Shown here in pieces: positions 7,215-16,394 of a DNA stretch of 64,000 bases; the stretch's first letter is position 1; each line of letters begins with the position of its first letter. The stretch comes from an uncultured Bacteroidota bacterium (GTDB taxonomy: Bacteria; Bacteroidota; Rhodothermia; Balneolales; Balneolaceae): NCBI GenBank assembly GCA_913057895.1, contig CAJXOH010000003.1, forward strand, positions 25,899-89,898, written 5' to 3'. The translations under genes were made by a program, and so were the position numbers. The notes under the pieces are model-generated. The model did not search any database. It saw only the letters and a program-made list of their open reading frames with translations, and was not told where the DNA came from.

Positions 7215-7583
7215 CTAGTACTGAAAGTCGTCTGCAGAGCGAATTTCGTATTCCGAATGGGGTGCTTGCTGCAAAATCCAATCCAGAAAGTCCTCATTTC
7301 CTTCTTGTTCCGTCAGTGTAAGTGAGACCACACATGGAACCTCTGCCGAATGGATCGATTTCACCCGCTTTGTGATGCGTGCGATGTTGTGATAGGGTGC
7401 CTTGAGTAATAGGACACATTCCGAGTCTTCTTTTATTTCACCTTCCCATTCGTACACGGAGGTCATCCCTTCGATGATATTTGCACAGGCCACAAGTTTT
7501 TGCTCTAAAAGGGCTCTAGCAATCGATATTGCTTCATCTTTGGTTGGGGTGGTAATGTAGACAAGTCGAAGATTTCTGAACAT
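7215..7583 (-). CDS. cutA: CutA-like divalent cation tolerance protein
   Basis: A 122-residue cytoplasmic trimeric protein of the CutA1 family, linked in E. coli to copper tolerance although its biochemical role is unsettled. Family signatures are VYITTPTKDEAISIARALLEQKLVACANI at the start, SVYEWEGEIKEDSECVLLLK in the middle, and SAEVPCVVSL plus FLDWI towards the end. It is complete, with ATG at 7583. It stands alone, convergent with mazF and divergent from the tRNA-Leu gene. No regulatory metal-responsive site was seen upstream. Confidence 0.92.
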   Translation of the reverse strand: MFRNLRLVYITTPTKDEAISIARALLEQKLVACANIIEGMTSVYEWEGEIKEDSECVLLLKAPYHNIARITKRVKSIHSAEVPCVVSLTLTEQEGNEDFLDWILQQAPHSEYEIRSADDFQY

Positions 7584-7689
7584 AGGTGTGAGAAAGAATC
7601 AATGAATGGGAGTCATCTAGTTAGACAAAATGAAAGTAGATGTTTTACTTCACCTTTTTCAAGACAATTTCTTATTTTTAAGGCTTCCT

Positions 7690-7771
7690 GCGAGAGTGGC
7701 GGAATTGGTAGACGCGCTAGATTTAGGATCTAGTACCGCGAGGTGTGGGGGTTCGAGTCCCCCCTCTCGTA
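7690..7771 (+). tRNA. tRNA-Leu (anticodon TAG)
   Basis: An 82-nt cloverleaf. The acceptor arm GCGAGAG pairs with CTCTCGT (first pair G-U) and the discriminator is A. The D-loop contains GGTAGACGC. The anticodon stem CTAGA/TCTAG encloses the loop TTTAGGA, which gives anticodon TAG and reads CUN leucine codons. A short class II variable arm follows, then GTTCGAGTC in the T arm. The 3' CCA is not encoded. A short open frame running through this locus is a shadow. Confidence 0.95.
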
Positions 7772-7820
7772 CGCAGAGTGAAAAGGGATCTTGGACGCCC
7801 AAAAAGAGGTGCGACTCCAT

Positions 7821-7826
7821 TATAAT
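7821..7826 (+). promoter_or_regulatory. Possible -10 element of the tig-clpP-clpX transcript
   Basis: A perfect TATAAT lies 35 bases before the tig GTG start, in the gap between tRNA-Leu and tig. The best -35-like sequence (TTGGAC at 7791-7796) is 24 bases upstream, too far for a standard sigma-70 promoter, so only the -10 is proposed. Confidence 0.3.
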
Positions 7827-7861
7827 AGTGTCAATCTCAGTCTTTTAATCGCACACCTTAC

Positions 7862-9148
7862 GTGAAACTTACAGCAGAAACCCTCAATGTCGTCGACAAA
7901 CTCATTCACGTCGAAGCGACACGCGAGGATCTTAAAGATCAATTCGAAACAGCTTACCGATTCTATCGTAGTCGTGTAAACCTACCAGGATTCCGAAAGG
8001 GACAAATCCCGGTGGATGTGATTCGTCAACGATTTGGTCGAGATATTGAGCTTGAAGAGATTCAAAAAGAGCTCAACAAAGTGTATCAGGATCAAATTGT
8101 TCGTGAACATAATCCCATGGGTGAAACACAGCTCACAAAGCTGGAATGGGAAGATGACTCACTTTCAGCAACCTTTAAAATTGGTATTGCTCCAAATGTG
8201 AAGCTCGTGGACTTGACCAAACTGAAAGTGCCAAAGTTGGTTCATGATGTGAGCGATAAAGAGGTCGATGAGGAAGTACAGCGTGCTTTAGAGCGCGAAG
8301 GTACTACAGAAGAAGTCGACGAAAAAATCACCAAGGACCATGTAGTAAATGTTGATGCTCAGTCACTTGATGACAAAAAGAAACCCATTGAGGGTCAAAT
8401 AGACAAGGATCAAACCATTGATCTTTCTCAATCTGGTGCAGAAGAATTCCTGAAAAATTTGAAGGGAAAAAAAGCAGGCCAAAGTGTGGATATGACGGTT
8501 AAGTCTGGCAAGGAGAAAGACCGATTCCGTGTGACCATCAACAAGGTATTAAAGAAGCACCCCGCAGAGGCCACTGAAGAATTCTGCAAAAAACAGTCTG
8601 GTGATCAAGCGACAACCTTAGATGAGTTGAAATCACATATTCGTAGTCAGATGCAGATGTATTTTGATCAAACGAGTGACCGTTTGTTCCAGCAAGACGT
8701 CATTGAAGTTTTGCTCAAGGCGCATGAATTTCAAACGCCCGAAGTGTTTCAAGATCAAATCGTAGAACATGCTCTAAAGGAGTACAAAGAGAAACAAGGC
8801 GACAAACTTCCCGATACATTTGATGAGCAAGCCTACAGAGAGTCACAGAAGGAGATGGCTGAGCGTGAGGCTCGGTGGGTTTTTATCAATAAGGCGCTTC
8901 AGGAAAAGTACGACGATATAGAAATCACCGCTGAGGATGTTGATCAGGAACTTGAGAAGATGGCAACATCGTATGGCTTGACTGTAGAGCAAATCAAGGG
9001 CTTTTATGCACAAAACACGAGTGAACTAGAGAGTCTTCGGAACAAAATCCGTGATGAAAAGGTTTTTGCTAAACTAGAGTCTGAGCTCCAAATCAAGGAG
9101 ATGGATAAGGACGCTTTTAATAAGTACAAAGAAAAAGAGAATAAGTAA
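7862..9148 (+). CDS. tig: Trigger factor
   Basis: Trigger factor is the ribosome-bound chaperone that meets nascent chains. The ribosome-docking signature LPGFRKG is at residues 41-47 of the N-terminal domain. The central region (about 150-235) occupies the FKBP PPIase position but is divergent. The C-terminal half is the helical substrate-binding arm domain, ending in a Lys/Glu-rich tail. Length is 428 residues, normal. The start is GTG at 7862; there is no closer ATG. It is the first gene of tig-clpP-clpX, an order seen in many bacteria that links folding to degradation. The clpP start codon immediately follows its stop. Confidence 0.93.
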   Translation: MKLTAETLNVVDKLIHVEATREDLKDQFETAYRFYRSRVNLPGFRKGQIPVDVIRQRFGRDIELEEIQKELNKVYQDQIVREHNPMGETQLTKLEWEDDSLSATFKIGIAPNVKLVDLTKLKVPKLVHDVSDKEVDEEVQRALEREGTTEEVDEKITKDHVVNVDAQSLDDKKKPIEGQIDKDQTIDLSQSGAEEFLKNLKGKKAGQSVDMTVKSGKEKDRFRVTINKVLKKHPAEATEEFCKKQSGDQATTLDELKSHIRSQMQMYFDQTSDRLFQQDVIEVLLKAHEFQTPEVFQDQIVEHALKEYKEKQGDKLPDTFDEQAYRESQKEMAEREARWVFINKALQEKYDDIEITAEDVDQELEKMATSYGLTVEQIKGFYAQNTSELESLRNKIRDEKVFAKLESELQIKEMDKDAFNKYKEKENK

Positions 9149-9796
9149 GTGAACAATATGGAATCACAGTACAAATCAATGCTAGCTGCAAACCCTACGC
9201 ATGAGCCAGTGGAGAGCAACCTTATTCCAATGGTGATCGAAAAAACGAGCCGGGGGGAGCGTTCCTATGATATCTACTCTCGCTTGCTCAAGGACCGCAT
9301 CATTATGCTGGGTACGCCAATTAATGATGCCGTTGCAAGCTCTATCACAGCTCAGATCTTGTTTTTGGAATCTGAAGACCCTGAAAAAGACATTTATCTC
9401 TACATCAATTCTCCAGGAGGAGTCGTTTCTGCAGGTCTGGCAATCTACGATACAATGCAATACGTAAAATGCGATGTAGCGACCACTTGTATGGGTATGG
9501 CGGCCTCCATGGGTGCAGTCCTGCTTGCTGCCGGTGCCGCTGGTAAGCGATATGCACTTCCCAATGCTAGGGTGATGATTCACCAACCTCTTGGTGGCGT
9601 GCAGGGTCAGGCTAGTGACATTGAAATTGAGGCACAAGAAATTCTGCGACTCAAGAAACTCCTGAGTGGAATTCTTGGAAAGCACTCTGGCAAAGATATT
9701 GAGCAAGTAATCGCCGATTCAGACCGAAACAAGTGGATGGATGCACAAGAAGCCGCTGACTACGGGTTGATCGATCGCGTAATGGACCGTAAATAA
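9149..9796 (+). CDS. clpP: ClpP, ATP-dependent protease proteolytic subunit, with Asn in place of the catalytic Asp
   Basis: ClpP is the peptidase that forms a tetradecamer and works with ClpX, encoded next. The nucleophile Ser120 (MGMAASMGA) and His145 (VMIHQPLGG) are present. An ungapped alignment of the C-terminal segment with E. coli ClpP (EQIERDTERDRFL against [13 protein letters not shown]) puts Asn194 where the catalytic Asp (mature Asp171) normally stands. Ser-His-Asn triads are known in Listeria ClpP1, so activity may be conditional or dependent on partners. The start is GTG at 9149; ATG at 9158 is an alternative. Length is 215 residues, normal. Confidence 0.95.
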   Translation: MNNMESQYKSMLAANPTHEPVESNLIPMVIEKTSRGERSYDIYSRLLKDRIIMLGTPINDAVASSITAQILFLESEDPEKDIYLYINSPGGVVSAGLAIYDTMQYVKCDVATTCMGMAASMGAVLLAAGAAGKRYALPNARVMIHQPLGGVQGQASDIEIEAQEILRLKKLLSGILGKHSGKDIEQVIADSDRNKWMDAQEAADYGLIDRVMDRK

Positions 9797-9803
9797 GATT
9801 TTC

Positions 9804-11153
9804 ATGAGTGACCAAGACCCAAAAAATCCTGTAGCATGCTCGTTTTGTGGCCGATCTGGCACCGAAGTGAAGCACATGATTGCAGGGCCCAAGGTCTTCA
9901 TCTGTGATCGTTGTATCGAAGATGCTCATGCAATCCTCAAGCAGGAAGAGAATACGTCAACTCAAGATGTTTCAGCCTCACAACAGCTTGACACCTTCAC
10001 CCAGTCCATGCCGTTAAGTGAGGATGTAGGAAGTGCAGCTGACGCAACGGAGATCGACTCGACTCAAGCGTCAAAACCTCAACCACGATTACTCAAACCA
10101 ATAGAGCTAAAAGAGCAGTTAGATCAATACGTGATAGGTCAAGAAGACCCAAAAAAAGCTCTTTCCGTTGCTGTATACAATCACTATAAACGACTTCTTA
10201 GCCCATTAGACCCAACAGATGACACGCGCCTAGAAAAGAGCAATATGCTTTTGTTAGGGCCAACGGGATCGGGGAAAACATTACTGGCTAAAACGCTAGC
10301 AGATCTTCTTGACGTCCCATTCACGATTGCGGATGCGACGGTTCTTACGGAGGCAGGCTATGTTGGGGAAGATGTTGAGAGTATTCTCAGTAACCTCCTC
10401 CAAGCAGCAGACTATGATGTGGAACGTGCCAAAATGGGCATTGTCTACATCGATGAGGTAGATAAAGTTGCTCGTAAGAGTGATAATCCATCTATCACAC
10501 GTGATGTATCCGGAGAGGGTGTTCAACAAGCCTTGTTGAAAATCTTGGAAGGCACCACAGCGAATATTCCTCCAAAAGGAGGGCGCAAGCACCCAGAACA
10601 AAGCTTTATCCAGCTCGACACGACCAATATTTTGTTCATTTGTGGAGGTGCGTTTAGCGGTATTGAGGAGATTATTGCCCGAAGATTATCAACGAGTTCG
10701 ATAGGGTTTCAGTCCGAAGAAGGCTCCGTAATGGATAAGACCAATCCTGAGATTTTTCATTACATCCAGCCTGAAGACTTACAACAGTATGGATTAATTC
10801 CAGAACTAGTCGGGCGTTTACCTGTGATCTGCGGGCTTGAAGAGCTTACCGATGAAGCGTTACTAACGGTATTAACGGAACCCAAAAATGCCCTAGTCAA
10901 GCAATATCAAAAGCTTTTTCGAATGGAAGGTGTCGAGTTATTTTTTGAAGAGGATGCTTTGCGAGCCATTGTTCAAAAGACCAAGGCACGAAAAACTGGG
11001 GCTAGAGGCTTGCGATCTGTGCTTGAGGGTGTTATGATGGACTTGATGTACGAAATTCCCTCCAAAACAGACATTGCAACGTGTACCATTACGGAGCAAA
11101 CGGTCACGGATGGGAGTGAACCTCAAACAACTCCGCGTAAAGCGACAGCCTAA
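9804..11153 (+). CDS. clpX: ClpX, ATP-dependent Clp protease unfoldase subunit
   Basis: ClpX is the AAA+ unfoldase that feeds ClpP. The N-terminal C4 zinc finger uses Cys12, Cys15, Cys34 and Cys37 (CSFC...CDRC). The Walker A motif GPTGSGKT is at residues 152-159 and Walker B is IVYIDEVDK. The [14 protein letters not shown] sensor-2 region is near the C-terminus. The linker between zinc finger and AAA+ domain (about 45-93) is longer than in E. coli and rich in Ser/Thr/Gln. Total length is 449 residues. It starts 7 bases after clpP, consistent with one operon. Confidence 0.96.
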   Translation: MSDQDPKNPVACSFCGRSGTEVKHMIAGPKVFICDRCIEDAHAILKQEENTSTQDVSASQQLDTFTQSMPLSEDVGSAADATEIDSTQASKPQPRLLKPIELKEQLDQYVIGQEDPKKALSVAVYNHYKRLLSPLDPTDDTRLEKSNMLLLGPTGSGKTLLAKTLADLLDVPFTIADATVLTEAGYVGEDVESILSNLLQAADYDVERAKMGIVYIDEVDKVARKSDNPSITRDVSGEGVQQALLKILEGTTANIPPKGGRKHPEQSFIQLDTTNILFICGGAFSGIEEIIARRLSTSSIGFQSEEGSVMDKTNPEIFHYIQPEDLQQYGLIPELVGRLPVICGLEELTDEALLTVLTEPKNALVKQYQKLFRMEGVELFFEEDALRAIVQKTKARKTGARGLRSVLEGVMMDLMYEIPSKTDIATCTITEQTVTDGSEPQTTPRKATA

Positions 11154-11167
11154 ACTTTAGGCTCATC

Positions 11168-12340
11168 ATGACACGCTCCCGCCTTAAATGGCTCATCACC
11201 GTGTTGGTCTTTGTGTTAGCAGGCGCCTCTTGGATGGTGAATCAGTTTCTTATTGACCGAATTCTTCTACAAGAAAAAGAAGATGTTGAGTTATGGGCAA
11301 AAGCGATTGAGTTTAACAATGCCAATGTAGAAAGTGATCCCCAAGCCGCGCTCGATTTTGTCTCCTCTGAGCTCATTATCAAGGAGCGGACGAGAATCCC
11401 TATGCTTGTTGTGGACGAAGATGGTGAAATCGTTGCCTCACGTTTCGTTTCCCCCGAGGATCAAACCCCTGAAACCGTAGAGAAGCTACGACGACTAAAC
11501 CCGGCCATCCCCATTCAAATCCCAGCTGGGCTTGAAGATTCTACCATGACGACGCAATATGTTCTCTATGGAGAGAGTGAGTATATCCAATTGGTCCGGT
11601 TTGTCCCCTTTTTACAGCTGGGTTTTGTTCTGATTCTGCTTGGCATAGGGTGGGCGAGTTATCAATCAATCATGCAATCAGAGCAATCAAATCTTTGGGT
11701 AGGTATGGCAAAAGAGGCAGCCCATCAACTTGGCACCCCAATTAGCGGACTTTATGGATGGCTTGCTCTTATGAAAGAGGACAAGTCTAGTGCCTATGTT
11801 GATGAAATGTCGCAAGATGTAGATCGCCTCAAGCATATTGCTGAACGGTTTAATAAGATTGGATCGACTCCAGAGCGAGTCCCAACATCCTTGAAAGGGG
11901 AGCTAGAATACGCGATGGAGTACATTAAGCGTAGAATCCCCAAAAAAGAGGCGTCAATTCAGATGGAGGTTGACCCAAATGCACAGGATGCTCATTTCGA
12001 AGCGCCGATCAACCGAGAATTAATGCAGTGGGCGTTTGAGAACTTGATGAAAAATGGACTCGATGCCTCTAAAGAAGGGGGGACGTTCCAAATGGATATC
12101 CGACTTAAACCTGTGAAATCTGGCGTACAAATTGAGTTCAAGGATTATGGCAGTGGGATAGACAAAAAAGATTGGAAAGAGGTATTCCGTCCTGGATTTA
12201 GCACTAAGAAACGAGGATGGGGGCTTGGGCTAACCCTCACGAAACGTATTATCGAGGAGTACCACAACGGGTCCATTTTCATTTCAGAGTCGGAGAAGGG
12301 AAAAGGGACGACGTTTCGAGTCACCCTTCCTTGCGATTAA
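11168..12340 (+). CDS. Membrane sensor histidine kinase, PorY-like
   Basis: A 390-residue two-component sensor. TM1 spans about residues 9-27 and TM2 about 147-166, bounding a periplasmic sensing domain of about 120 residues. There is no obvious HAMP domain. The H-box is AKEAAHQLGTPISGL with the phospho-acceptor His186. The ATPase part has the N-box (FENLMKNGLDAS), a G1 box (DYGSGID) and a G2 box (RGWGLGLTLTKRI). An HQLGTP H-box in place of HELRTP is, as I recall, characteristic of Bacteroidota kinases related to PorY. PorX at the window start would be the natural partner, but pairing is inference. It follows clpX by 14 bases and meets the sigma gene tail to tail with a 4-base overlap. Confidence 0.88.
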   Translation: MTRSRLKWLITVLVFVLAGASWMVNQFLIDRILLQEKEDVELWAKAIEFNNANVESDPQAALDFVSSELIIKERTRIPMLVVDEDGEIVASRFVSPEDQTPETVEKLRRLNPAIPIQIPAGLEDSTMTTQYVLYGESEYIQLVRFVPFLQLGFVLILLGIGWASYQSIMQSEQSNLWVGMAKEAAHQLGTPISGLYGWLALMKEDKSSAYVDEMSQDVDRLKHIAERFNKIGSTPERVPTSLKGELEYAMEYIKRRIPKKEASIQMEVDPNAQDAHFEAPINRELMQWAFENLMKNGLDASKEGGTFQMDIRLKPVKSGVQIEFKDYGSGIDKKDWKEVFRPGFSTKKRGWGLGLTLTKRIIEEYHNGSIFISESEKGKGTTFRVTLPCD

Positions 12341-12942
12341 TCTGGGTAAAACCCACGTCGTTTCGCATACTCAATAAGTGCAGTTCGAAGGAGATTCCGG
12401 CCACGGTGTAATCGTGAACGAATCGTACCTATCGGCACATCCAACATATTGGAGATCTCTTCATACGTAAATCCATCCACATCGCAGAGCATCACGACTG
12501 TGCGAAAATCCTCGGGTAGTGATTGAAGCGCGGCAGAGACGTCATCATCCATGAGCTCGTCAAACATTTTCTCTTGCATGTCTGAACTTTCAACTCGCTC
12601 ATCACGAATGGTCTCATAAAATGGGGCAACTTCATCAAAATCGACTTCAGTGGGCCGTTTACTCTTACGCCGATAATTATTGATGTAAGAATTCTTTAGA
12701 ATCCTGTATAACCACGCTTTGGCATTGGTTCCTTTTTCAAAGCTGCTAAAAAATCGAAATGCTTTTACAATGGTATCCTGTACGAGATCCTCTGCATCTG
12801 CTGGATCCGTTGTCAATCGTAGAGCAAAATTATATAGCAAATCCAGGTGAGGGAGAATCTCCTCTTTGAATTCCTTTTGCTTTTGAAGCTCCTCTGGGGT
12901 TAGCTCTTCTTTTGGGAAGAGTCCCCTTCCCATGTCATCCAT
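12337..12942 (-). CDS. ECF-type RNA polymerase sigma factor
   Basis: A 201-residue sigma-70 family factor with only regions 2 and 4. Region 2 reads LYNFALRLTTDPADAEDLVQDT, then KAWLYRILKNSYINNYRR. Region 4 has SLPEDFRTVVMLCDVDG and the helix-turn-helix FTYEEISNMLDVPIGTIRSRLHRGR. It probably recruits polymerase to an envelope or stress regulon. No anti-sigma gene is adjacent. It is convergent with the PorY-like kinase, and porX and porQ are within 15 kb. In Porphyromonas, PorX acts through the ECF factor SigP, so SigP-like function is an attractive guess but unproven. ATG at 12942, or at 12933 three codons in. Confidence 0.92.
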   Translation of the reverse strand: MDDMGRGLFPKEELTPEELQKQKEFKEEILPHLDLLYNFALRLTTDPADAEDLVQDTIVKAFRFFSSFEKGTNAKAWLYRILKNSYINNYRRKSKRPTEVDFDEVAPFYETIRDERVESSDMQEKMFDELMDDDVSAALQSLPEDFRTVVMLCDVDGFTYEEISNMLDVPIGTIRSRLHRGRNLLRTALIEYAKRRGFYPD

Positions 12943-13039
12943 TGTTCCATCCCGTGCGACAACCTGTCGTAGTTCTTTGTGAAATTTCCCGATACTTCAA
13001 CATAGGCAAAAGCCAACCCGAAGCCAAAGAATCGCAGGG

Positions 13040-14140
13040 TTAGTTTTGGGAGATGATTTGTAGGTCGAAGAGTGTTGATTCTGTTGCACTTGAACACTCT
13101 AGCAATTCACAAGTGGCTTTCGATATTTTTAGGCCCGGCTCTATAATCCGGTCATTTATGCGCACGAAACTACCGATTTGGGTCTCAGGATCTTGAATAA
13201 AGACAATTGTTCCAAAGGGTAAAACGGCATGCGCAGCAGTAAATGTCTCGGGGTTGTAAATCTCTCCAGAGGCAGTAATTCGCTGTAAAGGCTCCTCGTC
13301 ATATGGGAATACAGAGACTTGGGATCCACTCTGCACTGCATCTCCATCTGCGCTAGTGGCGTTTGAAAGCCGTCCTGCAGGTACATAAGGATTTTGGAAT
13401 ACACGGCTTGGAGGCGCTAAGACGACAACTTCTGTACCTGAAGGGATGTTCTGAAGGTCGAGCCCGCGATTTAGACGCTCAAATTCTTGGCGAGTCATGT
13501 CATATCGTTCCAGAAACACATCCAACGACGTAGATGAAGGAAACTGAGTGCTCATAAATCTACCCTGAGCAGACGTAGATCCATCCCCTTTTTGAACGGC
13601 TGGGATAGGTTGAAGTTGTTTAATCGTGAGTCTTTGACCAATGGATAGGGTATTACTCGAGAGTCGATTAAGCGCTCGAATAGACGATATCGTGACCCCA
13701 TAAGCTTCCGCTAAATCGTAGAGTGTATCTCCACTACGCACAATATGAGTGAGTGTCATAGGAACGGGGGCAGGATTATAGAATAACCCTTCTGGTAGTT
13801 CTGGCTCTGTAGATGTGGATGTTTGGGGAGTTGAAGGGGCATCCATTGTGCCCGTAGGGTCTAATTCGGCAGGTTGCCCAAGTGGTGCGTTTTCAGTTGT
13901 GACCGCATCACCATGATCAGGTGCTTCAAAAACCAGGACCTGCCCAATACGTAGAGCTGAGCTCTCAAGTTGATTCCACGATAAAACGGAGTCAATGTCT
14001 ACGGCGTAATTGCGTGCAAGAGAGTATAGAGTCTCCCCTTTTTGGACGACATGTGTTTGTGCCGAAGAAATCCCTGGCAACAAGAAAAATCCACCTAAAA
14101 GCACCCAAAAAGACCAGTTTTTAAAGCATGTAATCTTCAT
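13040..14140 (-). CDS. Double LysM protein with RlpA-like double-psi barrel domain
   Basis: A secreted or periplasmic cell-wall protein of 366 residues. The N-terminal signal peptide (FWVLLGGFFLLPGISSAQT) cleaves near residue 27. Two LysM peptidoglycan-binding modules follow: VVQKGETLYSLARNYAVD at about 30-75 and IVRSGDTLYDLAEAYGVT at about 132-176, separated by a Thr/Pro/Ser-rich linker. The C-terminal domain (about 285-362) contains ASGEIYNPETFTAAHAVLPFG and VRINDRI, the pattern of the RlpA/DPBB fold. RlpA proteins are septal or glycan-strand lytic enzymes; catalysis here is not established. Its ATG overlaps the aroC stop by one base, so it is probably cotranscribed with aroC. Confidence 0.85.
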   Translation of the reverse strand: MKITCFKNWSFWVLLGGFFLLPGISSAQTHVVQKGETLYSLARNYAVDIDSVLSWNQLESSALRIGQVLVFEAPDHGDAVTTENAPLGQPAELDPTGTMDAPSTPQTSTSTEPELPEGLFYNPAPVPMTLTHIVRSGDTLYDLAEAYGVTISSIRALNRLSSNTLSIGQRLTIKQLQPIPAVQKGDGSTSAQGRFMSTQFPSSTSLDVFLERYDMTRQEFERLNRGLDLQNIPSGTEVVVLAPPSRVFQNPYVPAGRLSNATSADGDAVQSGSQVSVFPYDEEPLQRITASGEIYNPETFTAAHAVLPFGTIVFIQDPETQIGSFVRINDRIIEPGLKISKATCELLECSSATESTLFDLQIISQN

Positions 14141-15324
14141 TACCGTGTTGTCCAGCGCTCCTTGATTTCATCCATGGAATCCCCACCAAACTTCTCTAAA
14201 ATGGCATTTGCAAGCACAGGTGCAATCACAGATTCTGCAACGACAATCGCCCTAGGTGCAGCACACACATCTGAACGTTCATACCTTGTTTCTTGCTCTT
14301 TTTTTGTCTTCAAATCAGCGGTAGGAAGTGGTTTTAATAACGTTGGGATAGGTTTCATGACCCCCCTGAGTATCAATGGCTCTCCAGTTGTCATCCCTCC
14401 CTCTATGCCTCCAGAACGATTGGTTTGGCGTCTAAATTGTGCACCATCATGTCCAATGGCATCGTGAACATCATGACCCCGTCGTGCTCCACTTTCAAAC
14501 CCGAGGCCAATTTCGACCCCCTTCATAGCTTGGGTCCCCATGATTGCTTGTGCCAAAAGCCCATCCAGTTTTCGATCCCAGTGCACATAACTTCCAAGCC
14601 CAGCAGGTAGTCCAGTCACAACGATTTCGTAGACTCCTCCTAGCGAAGATCCTGCTTTGCGAATCACTTTGATGTGATCAACCATTGCACTGGAAATGGA
14701 TGCATCCAGGCACCGCACTTCAGACTCATCTGCAGCTTCACGTAGGTGATCCGCGCCATTGGCGATCATGGCGTCTGCAACCTCTCGGGAGGCTTCCCAA
14801 GACTCATAGCCTGCCTCGCCAATTCGGACCATATGGCCACCAATCTGAATCCCAAGTTCTGCTAAAAACTGTCTTGCCACACTGCAGCAGGCAACCCTCA
14901 TAGCCGTTTCTCGCGCACTGGATCGTTCAATCACAGGTCGAATATCCTCAAACCCATATTTTTGGGCTCCCGTTAAATCTGCATGCCCAGGACGTGGAAG
15001 TGTCACATCGTCAATCGTTTCTTGTCCTTCCACAGGGTCCACCGACATCACATGGGGCCAGTTTGAGTCATCTTTTTCGTAAGCACGGTTGGCAAGGTGA
15101 AGGGTGATGGGACCGCCTATCGTTAATCCAAATCGAACCCCTGATGTGAATTCAATATGATCATGTTCAAAGGCCATTCGTCCACCTCTTCCATACCCCT
15201 TTTGTCGACGAGCCATATGTAGATCAATACTCTCTCTTGATAAAGTGAGACCTGCCGGAACCCCTTCAACAATACCTGTGAGTTGTTTTCCATGAGATTC
15301 ACCGGCGGTGAGATAACGAATCAT
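14140..15324 (-). CDS. aroC: Chorismate synthase
   Basis: This FMN-dependent enzyme converts 5-enolpyruvylshikimate-3-phosphate to chorismate, the last shikimate-pathway step. The signature blocks are present: MIRYLTAGESHGKQLTGIVEG with the catalytic-loop His at the start, RRQKGYGRGGRM, GHADLTGAQKYGF, RSSARETAMRVA and, near the end, the DVCAAPRAIVVAE block. Length is 394 residues, typical of the longer bacterial form. It is followed by the LysM/RlpA gene with a one-base overlap. Another shikimate gene (aroQ) lies at 27235. Confidence 0.96.
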   Translation of the reverse strand: MIRYLTAGESHGKQLTGIVEGVPAGLTLSRESIDLHMARRQKGYGRGGRMAFEHDHIEFTSGVRFGLTIGGPITLHLANRAYEKDDSNWPHVMSVDPVEGQETIDDVTLPRPGHADLTGAQKYGFEDIRPVIERSSARETAMRVACCSVARQFLAELGIQIGGHMVRIGEAGYESWEASREVADAMIANGADHLREAADESEVRCLDASISSAMVDHIKVIRKAGSSLGGVYEIVVTGLPAGLGSYVHWDRKLDGLLAQAIMGTQAMKGVEIGLGFESGARRGHDVHDAIGHDGAQFRRQTNRSGGIEGGMTTGEPLILRGVMKPIPTLLKPLPTADLKTKKEQETRYERSDVCAAPRAIVVAESVIAPVLANAILEKFGGDSMDEIKERWTTR

Positions 15325-15340
15325 ATGCTGAAGTCTAATT

Positions 15341-16345
15341 TTATCGTGGCAAAAGAGTTTTTAAAGGAAGAGCGTACTGCAAATGTACGACACTTCCGAG
15401 TCGACCCCATGAGGCAATCGTAATATCAACCTCTGAGTCTTGGAACCCAAACCCTACACCAAATCGAAGTCCTGAAGCATCAAGACGACGAGCCGTCTGT
15501 AAAGAGTATTGATCTCCATGGTGATACCCTAGCCGAAAGGTCAGGCGTTCGGAAAGTAGGAATTCTGCCCCTCCTAAGAAGGTGGCTACAGAGGTTTTAT
15601 CAAGAACAACGCCATCGCGCGGCTGGATGTCTGTCGTTAGGGACAACCGGGCCGGAAAGTACGTTGGTTTGTAGGTGATCCCTACGGAGGTGCGGAAGGG
15701 TAATGGCTCCCGAACATCCTCATAGGGAGTAATAGCAACCCCTATGTTTCGAAGCGTAGCGCCCACTTGTAGGGGGCTTGTAGGTGAAGACCAGATGACA
15801 CCTACTCGAAAGGCGAGTAATGAAGAGGTGGTTGTCCCGATAGAGGATCCCATGACCGTAATAGCACCTCCTATCATCCACTGCTCTCGCACCTGCATTG
15901 CTAGAGTGAAGGTTCCATCCATGTCATAGTTTCGATAGGTGCCTGTAGTTTGACCTCGCTCATCCCGTTTTTCAATTTCTCCGTAGCAAAGGCATCCAAT
16001 GGTCGCATTCCAACGCACAGGGTTTCCTACAACGGTTCGCTCTCCTGCCACAGAGGATTGAAATTGCCGAATGGTGGCAGGGTACAGCGATATCGCAGAG
16101 CTGAATGGACGTTGCTCAAATGAGCCCGCCACTCCAGCTAGCAATGCGGGATTGACCCAAGCGCTCGAAATCGTTGGGTCTAACTGGACAGCATGTGCAC
16201 CTCCAAGGGCTTGCATGCGAGAATCCATGCGTAATTCGAGAGACCGGTAGGCACTCATTGATTGTCCAGCAGCGTGGGTTATACCCAACAATGCTACGAT
16301 TCCCACAATGAAGGCCTGCATGAAAACGGCTCGAATCATCTCCAA
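15341..16345 (-). CDS. porQ: PorQ-like type IX secretion outer-membrane protein
   Basis: A 334-residue predicted outer-membrane beta-barrel with a signal peptide (AFIVGIVALLGITHAAGQS). The start of the mature part reads YRSLELRMDSRMQALGGAHAV, then DPTISSAWVNPALL, the N-terminal pattern of PorQ/PorV-type T9SS proteins (dense alternation, a D..ISxAxxNPALL loop, terminal aromatic strand). PorQ is in the T9SS attachment complex that anchors secreted CTD proteins. The presence of porX and a PorY-like kinase supports a T9SS in this organism. Starts at ATG 16345, with ATG at 16321 an alternative. It is divergent from mlaE by 50 bases. Confidence 0.75.
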   Translation of the reverse strand: MEMIRAVFMQAFIVGIVALLGITHAAGQSMSAYRSLELRMDSRMQALGGAHAVQLDPTISSAWVNPALLAGVAGSFEQRPFSSAISLYPATIRQFQSSVAGERTVVGNPVRWNATIGCLCYGEIEKRDERGQTTGTYRNYDMDGTFTLAMQVREQWMIGGAITVMGSSIGTTTSSLLAFRVGVIWSSPTSPLQVGATLRNIGVAITPYEDVREPLPFRTSVGITYKPTYFPARLSLTTDIQPRDGVVLDKTSVATFLGGAEFLLSERLTFRLGYHHGDQYSLQTARRLDASGLRFGVGFGFQDSEVDITIASWGRLGSVVHLQYALPLKTLLPR

Positions 16346-16394
16346 TTTTCTAGTGAATTCTCATTATAATATACTGTATTCCCAACCTCCTCAC

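Noticed and set aside
7630..7848. Open frame spanning the tRNA-Leu locus
   Set aside because: It runs straight through the tRNA cloverleaf and its translation has the tRNA-derived pattern seen in spurious frames.
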